A stretch of 12,608 nucleotides of DNA from an uncultured Sutterella sp. (GTDB lineage: Bacteria; Pseudomonadota; Gammaproteobacteria; Burkholderiales; Burkholderiaceae_F): contig CAAECY010000093.1 of assembly GCA_900754475.1 (NCBI GenBank), forward strand, positions 1 through 12,608, in the 5' to 3' direction. The stretch's first letter is position 1. Every line of letters starts with the position of its first letter. The notes under the pieces were generated by a model. The model worked only from the letters and a program-made list of their open reading frames with translations. It was not told where the DNA came from and ran no database searches. Below are positions 6,259 to 12,608 of the stretch, in pieces. Made by a program: the position numbers and the translations under genes.

Positions 6259-8421
6259 TTACATGCTCACGCGGTTGACGATTTCCGCCATCTTCCCGTC
6301 GTTCATGCGGGAGATGCCGTTCACGTTCGAGTACCCGAGGTAGCCGCACACTCGGCTGATCACCGAGAGGTCGTTGCTGCCGCACTCGGGGCAGGTAAAG
6401 AGCACGTTCGTCGAGTGCTTGCCGCAGTGGTTGCAGTAAGCGCTGTCAAAATTCACGCCCTGGTAGAAGCCCATCTTCATGCCGCGGCGGATGATCGCTT
6501 TGACGGCGTCGAAGTTTTCCGGATTGTCGAGGCGCACGTACTGGATGTGGCCGCCTTCGCAGAGGTGGAAGTTTTCGTACTCCTTCTCCTGCTTTTCAAA
6601 GGGCGTGATGTCCTCGGTCACGTTCACGTGGAAGGAATTCGTGAAGTAGTCGGGGCTGTAGTGCGGGGTCGAACGGAAGACGTTGCGCACGCGGTGCTCC
6701 GCGCAGAAGCGGTCGTACTGCTTCGCCTGCGTGGCGCAGAGCGACTCGGCGGGCGTACCGTAAATCGCGTAGAGGTAGCCGTCTTCCTTCTTGAAGACGT
6801 CGAGGCGCTTCTGCATGTGGCGAAGCACTTCGGCCGAGAATTCGCCGCCCTCTTCGATGAGGCGCTTCCCGGACCAGAGGTACGTCGCTTCGTCGAGCGC
6901 CGTGATCCCGAAGGACGCGGTCATGTAGCGCACGAGGTCGCCCACGACGTCGTCCGGGTCCTTCGTCCCTTCGTAGAAGCCCCCCTGCGTGAAGGCGAGC
7001 GGGTTGCTCGAGCACTTCTGGTTGCGCAGAATGTCGTAGCGCTTCTTGAGGAAGTCGCGGATCGTCTGGAGACGCTCGTCGAGGAGGTCCCAGAAGTGTT
7101 CCTTCCAGTTGTCGGGCGACTCGATTTGCGCGAGCGTGAGGATGATCGGGAGGTTGAGCGAGACGGCGCCGATGTTGCAACGGCCCACCGTCACGGCTTC
7201 GCCCGCCTCGTTCACCCAGCGCGAGAGGAACGCGCGGCACCCCATGGGCGAGGTGATCGCGTGGTCTTCGCGGAAGATCTTCGAGACGCTGCCGCGATCG
7301 GACGAGAGCGACAGATAGTCCGGGTACATGCAGCTCGTGCTCGTCTTGACGGCTTCGTCAAAGAGCATCTCGCTCCAACGGTCGCCGTCTACCTGCTTTT
7401 CGTCAAAGAGATAGACGAGCTTCGGGAAGACGACGGGCTTGTGGTCCTTCCCGTGACCGTTGCGGCGCACGCGCAGCATGATGCGGTCGATTTCGGAGAG
7501 CCAGCGACGTTCGTTTTCGTCGAGCTTTTCGTGATCCCACTGACCGAACGTGATCGTCGTGAAGGCGAAGTCGCCGCGGCTGCAGGGGACGGTGTTGAGC
7601 TTGAGTTCCAGCGACTGGAAGCCCTGTTCGAGTTCGCGAATGACGTCGTGGTCGGCGCACTCGCGGGCGCGCGCTTCGGGCATCTCGAAGGAGATGTACT
7701 TGTCGTAGGCGGCCTTCCAGCTCTTCAACGCATAGGGAAGGAGAACCTTGTCGAGCTCGGGCAGCGTAAAGCCCCCGAACTGCTGCGCGGTCGCAACGAG
7801 CGTGATGTCCCCAACAACCTGAAGGGCCGAGAGGACCGTCTTCGGTTCCGTGTACTGGACGTTGCTCATCTCGAAGCCGCCCTTCAGAACGCCGCCGATG
7901 TCGAAGAGGCAGCAGTTGATGCAGCCGAGAATCATGTCGCGCAGGTCGTGGATGTAGATGTCCCCGCGCTCGATGAGTTCCTTTTCGCGCTTCGAGAGGT
8001 AGAACTGCTTGTAGAGGCTCTTCGTGAGGTAGCCCTTGATGAGCGAGCCCTTCGTCGAGACGAGCGAGCTGTCGTAGTTCGCGTTTTCGCGGTCGCCGAG
8101 GCGCAGAACGTCGTCCGCGTCCTGACGGAGCTGTTCGAACGTCTTCGCGTAGGTCGTCTTGTAGTAGCGGTACTCGGCGTAGGCTTCGGCCACTTCCTTG
8201 TAGTGGAAGTTGGCGAGCGCCGCGATGACGAGCTCGTGAAGTTCGGCCACCGTCACCGTTTCGCGCGCGCCGAGGCGCACGAGCACCTCTTCGGCGATGC
8301 TTTCCATCGTGGGCAGGTCGATCGCACGGTCGCAACGAAACGCCGCCTTGCGGATCGCGGCGACGATTTTTTGCGAGTTGAAGGCTTCAACGTTGTTGTC
8401 CTTCTTGATGACCTGCAGCAT
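6259..8421 (-). CDS. nrdD: Anaerobic (class III) ribonucleoside-triphosphate reductase
   Basis: 720 residues, close to the roughly 710 typical of NrdD. This oxygen-sensitive glycyl-radical enzyme reduces ribonucleoside triphosphates to deoxy forms for DNA synthesis without oxygen. An ATP-cone allosteric domain occupies about residues 1-95 (VIKKDNNVEAFNSQKIVAAI). Conserved core segments include CINCCLFDIGG (167-177) and SPMGCRAFL. The C-terminal zinc site is C663, C666, C677 and C680. The radical loop RVCGYLGY follows, with G693 as the likely radical site. The start is fixed by a strong aggagg (8427-8432) five bases before the ATG. Two NrdR-like boxes upstream point to control by nucleotide status. 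nrdG is the next gene, beyond a terminator. No class I or II reductase is seen in the window. Confidence 0.97.
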   Translation of the reverse strand: MLQVIKKDNNVEAFNSQKIVAAIRKAAFRCDRAIDLPTMESIAEEVLVRLGARETVTVAELHELVIAALANFHYKEVAEAYAEYRYYKTTYAKTFEQLRQDADDVLRLGDRENANYDSSLVSTKGSLIKGYLTKSLYKQFYLSKREKELIERGDIYIHDLRDMILGCINCCLFDIGGVLKGGFEMSNVQYTEPKTVLSALQVVGDITLVATAQQFGGFTLPELDKVLLPYALKSWKAAYDKYISFEMPEARARECADHDVIRELEQGFQSLELKLNTVPCSRGDFAFTTITFGQWDHEKLDENERRWLSEIDRIMLRVRRNGHGKDHKPVVFPKLVYLFDEKQVDGDRWSEMLFDEAVKTSTSCMYPDYLSLSSDRGSVSKIFREDHAITSPMGCRAFLSRWVNEAGEAVTVGRCNIGAVSLNLPIILTLAQIESPDNWKEHFWDLLDERLQTIRDFLKKRYDILRNQKCSSNPLAFTQGGFYEGTKDPDDVVGDLVRYMTASFGITALDEATYLWSGKRLIEEGGEFSAEVLRHMQKRLDVFKKEDGYLYAIYGTPAESLCATQAKQYDRFCAEHRVRNVFRSTPHYSPDYFTNSFHVNVTEDITPFEKQEKEYENFHLCEGGHIQYVRLDNPENFDAVKAIIRRGMKMGFYQGVNFDSAYCNHCGKHSTNVLFTCPECGSNDLSVISRVCGYLGYSNVNGISRMNDGKMAEIVNRVSM

Positions 8422-8426
8422 GGGAA

Positions 8427-8436
8427 CCTCCTCCTC
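8427..8436 (-). promoter_or_regulatory. Strong Shine-Dalgarno of nrdD
   Basis: The - strand reads gaggaggagg, ending five bases before the nrdD ATG. It is the best ribosome-binding site in the window and decides the nrdD start. It contrasts with the weak sites before the helicase, Nudix and accA genes. Confidence 0.85.
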
Positions 8437-8613
8437 GGAAAACGGTTGGCTTCGATTTGATGAAACAAGGGGTGCAATTAAACCACAGTTTGGAGGTCCG
8501 TTGGAGAACGAGCCGCACCCCGACTTCCCGATCGGGTCCGATGAAACCGCTTAGCCCCTCAAAGATCTCGATTTTCGGGTTGCATACTATTTTTCTATCG
8601 ACCCCATTGAATC

Positions 8614-8619
8614 GATATA
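8614..8619 (-). promoter_or_regulatory. Possible extended -10 of the nrdD promoter
   Basis: The - strand reads TGG-TATATC, an extended -10 pattern (TGn followed by a 4/6 TATAAT match), in the AT-rich stretch 8580-8665. It would give a leader of about 190 nt before nrdD. It touches the weaker NrdR-like box, as expected for a repressed promoter. A second candidate is TAGTAT at 8585-8590. Neither has a good -35. Confidence 0.4.
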
Positions 8620-8632
8620 CCAAAGACAGTGC
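8617..8632. promoter_or_regulatory. Weak NrdR-like box, promoter-proximal
   Basis: ataccaaagacagtgc matches the NrdR consensus acacwatatatwgtgt at 10 of 16 positions, including the outer ac and gtg. Alone it would not be called. Its centre is 32 bp from the strong box at 8649-8664, about three helical turns, which is the usual spacing of paired NrdR boxes. Confidence 0.5.
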
Positions 8633-8648
8633 TTTATTTTGCGAAAAA

Positions 8649-8664
8649 CCACCATATATTGTGT
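8649..8664. promoter_or_regulatory. NrdR box upstream of nrdD
   Basis: ccaccatatattgtgt matches the NrdR consensus acacwatatatwgtgt at 14 of 16 positions, with the central catatattgtgt nearly perfect. NrdR is the zinc-finger/ATP-cone repressor of ribonucleotide reductase genes. The position, about 230 bases before the nrdD ATG, suits promoter repression when deoxynucleotides are plentiful. Confidence 0.8.
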
Positions 8665-8890
8665 TTTCGAAGAGGTCGCCCCATAGGGGCCACGATTGGA
8701 GCGATGCGCGGCCGCGCGGACCCTACAAAATGTGGTCCGTTTCCGACCGACGTTCAAGACGGTTTCGGAATCGCTGCGGGATGACTTCGGGGTGACTGCG
8801 GGAGGGTTGCCGATCGGGTGCGGGGGTCGTTTTCGGAGCCGACCGGACGACCGAGGGTTGCGCCGACACACACCGACCCCGAGATCGGTC

Positions 8891-8920
8891 TTGCCCGGGC
8901 GAACGGTCCTCGGCTAGAAT
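8891..8920 (+). promoter_or_regulatory. Possible sigma-70 promoter
   Basis: TTGCCC (8891-8896) and TAGAAT (8915-8920) are separated by 18 bp. The -10 matches 5 of 6 and the -35 matches 4 of 6 consensus bases. It is the best promoter match found in the gene-free region. It would start a transcript near 8927, directly ahead of a terminator-like hairpin and about 630 nt before the magnesium transporter gene. Confidence 0.5.
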
Positions 8921-8928
8921 GCCGCGGT

Positions 8929-8984
8929 CGCGTGAGGGAACGGACCTTGAGGCCCCTCCCCTCCCGCGTCGCTTTTTCTTCTTT
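8929..8984 (+). terminator. Terminator-like hairpin just after the possible promoter
   Basis: cgcg-t-gaggg (8929-8938) pairs with ccctc-c-cgcg (8959-8968) around one mismatch. An inner gg-a-cc/gg-cc helix closes on a ttga loop. The T-rich stretch ctttttcttctttt follows at 8971-8985. As an intrinsic terminator it would end a transcript of only about 58 nt. It could be an attenuator or the 3' end of a small RNA. Confidence 0.55.
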
Positions 8985-9554
8985 TCAATTTCATCTTTTC
9001 TATGGATCCCGAGCCTACTTGCTCGCGGATGTCCTCTCCTTCGGTTCGACGCGCCGGCTGATACGCCGTGTTCGCCGTCCGGAGCGCACGTTAGGCACGG
9101 CAGAAGCGCGGCCTTCGTCGGGACGTTCGCGAACACCTACTTTGTCGAACCGCACCGAGCCGCCTTGTGAGAGCTGCGCATCGTTGCGAGAGATCGAACC
9201 GACCAGAGCCGACCTGAAGAGCCGCGAGCTGTTCGGAGGAAGTGCGTTCGTGCGTAGGAAGCGCACAAGCGCACAACCGCCCTCCGCGCTTTCGTTGTGT
9301 CTTCCGTGGCGTCTTTCTTCGGTCCTTTCGCTCTCGACGTGCGTCGCCTGCGTCGCCCTCCGTTGCCGCGTTGTTGTCGTGTCGTTTTCCGCTATTCGGA
9401 TGCGTTTGCGCGCATTCGGAGCCGCGGTTGCGCATCTTTGCGCGAACGGCTCTTGCGACGACCCTGAGCACGCAACGTCGCAGCGATCATGGCGCTCACG
9501 GCCCCTCGGTACGCGTTCGCTCTTTTCGAGAAACCGCATTCGAAGGAGACACCC

Positions 9555-10337
9555 ATGAACCGCTTCATCCCTACGGCCGCTTTCGAACTCCGTCACGCCG
9601 CGCCCGAGCGCGCCCTCTGGACGCTTTCCGAATCGCTTTACGACGCGCATTGCTCCTCCGTCCCCTCCGCACACGCTTGGGGGTACGGCAACGCTGTCGC
9701 TGCTCCTCAGGCCGCCCTCGACGCTTCCCGCAGCGACATCCGCTCCGGGACCGCCTCGCTGAACCCGGAGGAACTCGACCTTCTGCGCACGCCCGTCGCG
9801 CGGCTCTTTTCCGTTCGGGCCGTGTGGCTCGTGCTCTTGACGCTCTTCGGGATGCTTACGAGCACGGCCGTAGCCGCCCAAACGGAGATGCTCGAACACG
9901 TGATTCTGCTTGCGGCCTTCATCGCGCCGATCGTCGACATGGGCGGCAACGCGGGGAGCCAGTCGGCGACGCTCGTCATTCGGGCGCTTTCGACGGGCAC
10001 CTTGCAACTTTGCGGGCGCGACCTCGCGCGCGTTCTCGGACGGGAGCTTCTCGTTTCGGGCGCCCTTGGGATCCTGGTGGCGCTCCTCGAAGGCATTCTT
10101 GCTTGGGTGACGAAGGACGCCGCGCCCGGGGTGCTTTGCGTCGTCGCGCTCTCGATGTTCGTCTGCACGGCCGCAGGCGGCGTGATCGGGGCGTTGCTGC
10201 CTTTCGTCGCGAAGCGCTGCGGGCTTGACCCGGCGACGCTCTCCTCGCCCCTCATCACGTCGGTGATGGACCTTCTGGGCGTCTTCATCTACTTCGGCCT
10301 TGCGTACCTCTTCCTTGCGGACGTGCTTTTCGGGTGA
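9555..10337 (+). CDS. MgtE-type magnesium transporter membrane core, no sensor domains
   Basis: 260 residues. This looks like the transmembrane half of the MgtE/SLC41 divalent-cation channel family, which moves Mg2+ across the inner membrane. About five hydrophobic helices lie near 86-108, 113-128, 165-185, 190-217 and 235-258. The signature PIVDMGGNAGSQSATLVIRAL (125-145) and GLDPATLSSPLITSVMDLLG (223-242) are clear. D239 corresponds to the pore aspartate of the family. Full MgtE is about 450 residues, with an N domain and two CBS domains that sense Mg2+. Here they are replaced by roughly 85 hydrophilic residues of no recognised family. The ATG at 9555 is chosen for its aggag (9544-9548); an in-frame ATG at 9489 lacks one. 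The gene stands alone and converges on accA. Substrate is inferred from family. Confidence 0.85.
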   Translation: MNRFIPTAAFELRHAAPERALWTLSESLYDAHCSSVPSAHAWGYGNAVAAPQAALDASRSDIRSGTASLNPEELDLLRTPVARLFSVRAVWLVLLTLFGMLTSTAVAAQTEMLEHVILLAAFIAPIVDMGGNAGSQSATLVIRALSTGTLQLCGRDLARVLGRELLVSGALGILVALLEGILAWVTKDAAPGVLCVVALSMFVCTAAGGVIGALLPFVAKRCGLDPATLSSPLITSVMDLLGVFIYFGLAYLFLADVLFG

Positions 10338-10355
10338 GGGCCCTGGAAACGACAA

Positions 10356-10389
10356 CGCCCGACGGCGTCCGGAAGGGACACGTCGGGCG
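10356..10389. terminator. Hairpin after the magnesium transporter gene
   Basis: cgcccgacg (10356-10364) and cgtcgggcg (10381-10389) form a perfect 9-bp stem with an inner gtcc/ggac helix. It lies 18 bp past the transporter stop. The 3' side is not T-rich on the + strand; the - strand side has ttgtcgttt. It probably serves as a shared end signal for the two converging genes. Confidence 0.55.
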
Positions 10390-10432
10390 CTTGAGAAGGA
10401 TCGGAAGGCTCCGAAAAGACCGAAGACATGGA

Positions 10433-10457
10433 GAGGCCCGGGAATGTTCCGGGCCTC
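10433..10457. terminator. Hairpin after accA
   Basis: gaggcccgg (10433-10441) and ccgggcctc (10449-10457) form a perfect 9-bp stem with a 7-nt loop, 12 bp past the accA stop. On the - strand it is followed by a moderately T-rich stretch (tccatgtcttcggtctttt). It is a likely transcription end signal for accA. Confidence 0.6.
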
Positions 10458-10469
10458 GTGAGCCTGCCG

Positions 10470-11597
10470 TCAGGGGGCCTTCGGTTCGGTTGCTTCAGAC
10501 GCAACGGGAGCTTCGGTCGCTGCCGGGGTGCTCAGAGCTTCGGCGACAACGGGCGCCGCTTCCGGAGCAGGAGCGGGCGCGACGGGGGCAACCGCTTCGG
10601 CGCGCGTCGTCCCTTCGGTCGCGACGTATTCGAAGTCGCCGTAGCGGTCGATCCGTTCCGCGCGGCGCGCGAGGAGCTCTTCGCGGGAGAGCGAGAGGAG
10701 TTCGCGCAGCTCGTCGACCACGACCTTCTTCAGGGTCGTGCACATGAGCTTCGGATCGCGGTGCGCGCCCCCGATCGGTTCCGAGACCACGCGGTCGACG
10801 AGACCGAGTTCCGACAAGCGATCGGCCGTGAGCGCCAACGCTTCCGCCGCACGCGGGGCTTCCGCGGCGCTCTTCCAAAGGATCGAGGCGCAGCCTTCCG
10901 GGGAAATGACGGAATAGGTCGCGTACTGGAGCATCATCACGCAGTCGGCAACTGCAATGGCGAGCGCACCGCCCGAGCCGCCTTCGCCGATCACGCAGGA
11001 GACGATCGGCACGTTCAGGGTCGCCATCTCGTAGAGGTTGCGACCGATCGCTTCCGACTGACCGCGCTCCTCGGCATCGATCCCGGGATAGGCCCCGGGG
11101 GTGTCGACGAAGGTGAGGACGGGAAGACCGAATTTTTCCGCCATCTTCATAAGGCGCAGGGCCTTGCGGTAGCCTTCGGGACGCGCCATGCCGAAATTGC
11201 GCTGCGTGCGTTCGCGAAGCGACCGCCCCTTCTGGTTGCCGATCACGACGACGTTGATATCGGCGATGCGCGCCAGACCCCCGACGATCGCCGCGTCGTC
11301 CGCGAAGGCGCGGTCGCCGTGGAGTTCGTGAAAGTCCGTGCAGAGCGCTTCGATGTAGTCGAGCGTGTAGGGACGGTTCGGGTGACGGGCGACGAGCGAC
11401 GTCTGCCAGGGCGTGAGCGACGCGTACGTCTTCTTGAGGAGTTCGTAGGACTTCGATTCGAGCGAAGCGATTTCGGAGGCGACGCTGACCGCCTTCGAGC
11501 CGTCGACGCCCTCGTCTTCGAGCGCGCGCAGTTCGTCGATTTTCGATTCGAGAAGCTCGATGTCCTTTTCAAAGTCGAGAAAAACTTTCTTGGCCAT
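10470..11597 (-). CDS. accA: Acetyl-CoA carboxylase carboxyltransferase subunit alpha
   Basis: 375 residues. With AccD it transfers the carboxyl group from carboxybiotin on AccB to acetyl-CoA, making malonyl-CoA for fatty acid synthesis in the cytoplasm. Typical blocks include SLTPWQTSLVARHPNRPYTLDY (60-81), FHELHGDRAF (89-98), NFGMARPEGYRKA (134-146), FVDTPGAYPG (163-172), and EERGQSEAIGRNLYEMA through IGEGGSGGALAI (176-214). SPEGCASILWK (232-242) follows. It reads closely like betaproteobacterial AccA. The family usually ends near residue 320. Here an Ala/Pro/Glu/Val-rich tail of about 49 residues (327-375) is added. The ATG at 11597 opens the conserved FLDFE start, but no Shine-Dalgarno precedes it. 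The gene follows cysS by 92 bp, so co-transcription is possible. Confidence 0.97.
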   Translation of the reverse strand: MAKKVFLDFEKDIELLESKIDELRALEDEGVDGSKAVSVASEIASLESKSYELLKKTYASLTPWQTSLVARHPNRPYTLDYIEALCTDFHELHGDRAFADDAAIVGGLARIADINVVVIGNQKGRSLRERTQRNFGMARPEGYRKALRLMKMAEKFGLPVLTFVDTPGAYPGIDAEERGQSEAIGRNLYEMATLNVPIVSCVIGEGGSGGALAIAVADCVMMLQYATYSVISPEGCASILWKSAAEAPRAAEALALTADRLSELGLVDRVVSEPIGGAHRDPKLMCTTLKKVVVDELRELLSLSREELLARRAERIDRYGDFEYVATEGTTRAEAVAPVAPAPAPEAAPVVAEALSTPAATEAPVASEATEPKAP

Positions 11598-11627
11598 GAT
11601 GCGTGTGAATGGGTGTGTTCGGGATGG

Positions 11628-11644
11628 GGCCGACCGGGTCGGCC
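11628..11644. other. Hairpin in the cysS-accA gap
   Basis: ggccgac (11628-11634) and gtcggcc (11638-11644) form a 7-bp stem with a 3-nt loop. An alternative right arm, tcggccc, lies just beyond near 11648. A caagc/gcttg stem lies closer to the cysS stop. There is no T-run on either strand, so this is more likely an RNA-processing or translation-linked structure than a terminator. It lies about 30 bases upstream of the accA ATG, where no Shine-Dalgarno is seen. Confidence 0.45.
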
Positions 11645-11689
11645 GGATCGGCCCTCAAGCGCCTTCTGGGCTTGCGCGTTCGATGCGCC

Positions 11690-12607
<918 letters not shown>

Positions 12608-12608
12608 C

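Larger units (their letters stand above)
8665..9554. other. Long stretch without a convincing gene, nrdD to mgtE-like gene
   Basis: Reading frames here are Arg/Ser-rich, lack family resemblance and lack ribosome-binding sites, so I see no protein gene. Structured pieces are: gcccc/ggggc at 8678-8690; cggacc/ggtccg at 8717-8739 with an inner aca/tgt pairing; a possible promoter and hairpin-plus-T-run at 8891-8984; cgagc/gctcg near 9010-9025; the palindrome gttcgcgaac at 9125-9134; and gttgcgc/gcgcgaac at 9427-9447. None matches a riboswitch or known small RNA that I recognise. A leader for the magnesium transporter, a small RNA or decayed sequence are the options. Confidence 0.5.

Noticed and set aside
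6127..8460. 777-codon open frame on the + strand opposite nrdD
   Set aside because: It mirrors nrdD exactly and its composition (Val/Glu/Arg/His-rich) is that of an antisense shadow. nrdD itself is unmistakable.
8457..8470. FNR-like site upstream of nrdD (ttgatgaaacaagg)
   Set aside because: Only the left half matches TTGAT-n4-ATCAA; the right half does not, so an oxygen-sensing site cannot be supported.
8527..8536. 10-bp palindrome cccgatcggg in the nrdD leader
   Set aside because: It is short, common by chance in GC-rich DNA, and has no known regulator or spacing to the promoter that supports a role.
8422..8613. Riboswitch (for example cobalamin) in the nrdD leader
   Set aside because: No conserved cobalamin-box or other riboswitch core was recognised, and class III reductase is not B12-dependent.
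9489..9554. Upstream in-frame ATG for the magnesium transporter
   Set aside because: It has no ribosome-binding site, while the ATG at 9555 has aggag six bases upstream.
8818..9558. 246-codon + strand frame in the gene-free region
   Set aside because: It is Arg/Ser-rich, has no Shine-Dalgarno and no family features, and it overlaps the start of the transporter in another frame.
9015..10355. 446-codon open frame on the - strand opposite the magnesium transporter and its leader
   Set aside because: It is extremely Arg/Glu-rich with no recognised domain, and it is antisense to a gene with the MgtE signature.

Overview
The window is GC-rich chromosomal DNA. It looks like a betaproteobacterium of the Burkholderiales, probably an anaerobic gut lineage such as the Sutterellaceae. 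This is inferred from three things: the AccA sequence reads like Burkholderia AccA through its core, the only ribonucleotide reductase seen is the oxygen-independent class III type, and codon use is strongly biased to G/C third positions. No plasmid, phage, insertion sequence, CRISPR array, rRNA or tRNA signature was seen.

Layout. On the + strand, positions 3-959 hold the 3' part of a DUF362 (probable metal/Fe-S) protein, ending at a terminator built on a 19-bp tandem duplication. The - strand then carries four genes, read right to left: nrdD (8421-6259), nrdG (6108-5605), a 1212-residue PLD-nuclease/superfamily-2 helicase/DUF3427 protein (5347-1709), and a Nudix (d)NTP pyrophosphohydrolase (1659-1132). 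Positions 8422-8670 are the AT-rich nrdD control region, with a strong NrdR box and a weaker partner 32 bp away. About 890 bp without a convincing gene (8665-9554) follow, containing a possible short promoter-terminator unit. A short MgtE-type magnesium transporter core (9555-10337, + strand) converges, across two hairpins, on accA (10470-11597, -). accA lies downstream of cysS (11690 to the window edge, -, 5' end missing).

How the genes work together. nrdD and nrdG encode the class III ribonucleotide reductase and its radical-SAM activase. They are separated by an intrinsic terminator, so nrdG probably has some expression of its own. The helicase and Nudix genes are 49 bp apart on one strand and look like a two-gene DNA-processing and nucleotide-sanitising unit, which may be a defence or repair cassette. 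It is the most promising under-described system here. accA and cysS are housekeeping genes.

A recurring oddity is in-frame low-complexity sequence: 9-nt repeats at the Nudix N-terminus, an 18-nt repeat and a 9-nt His-x-Pro repeat inside the helicase, and an Ala/Pro-rich tail on AccA.
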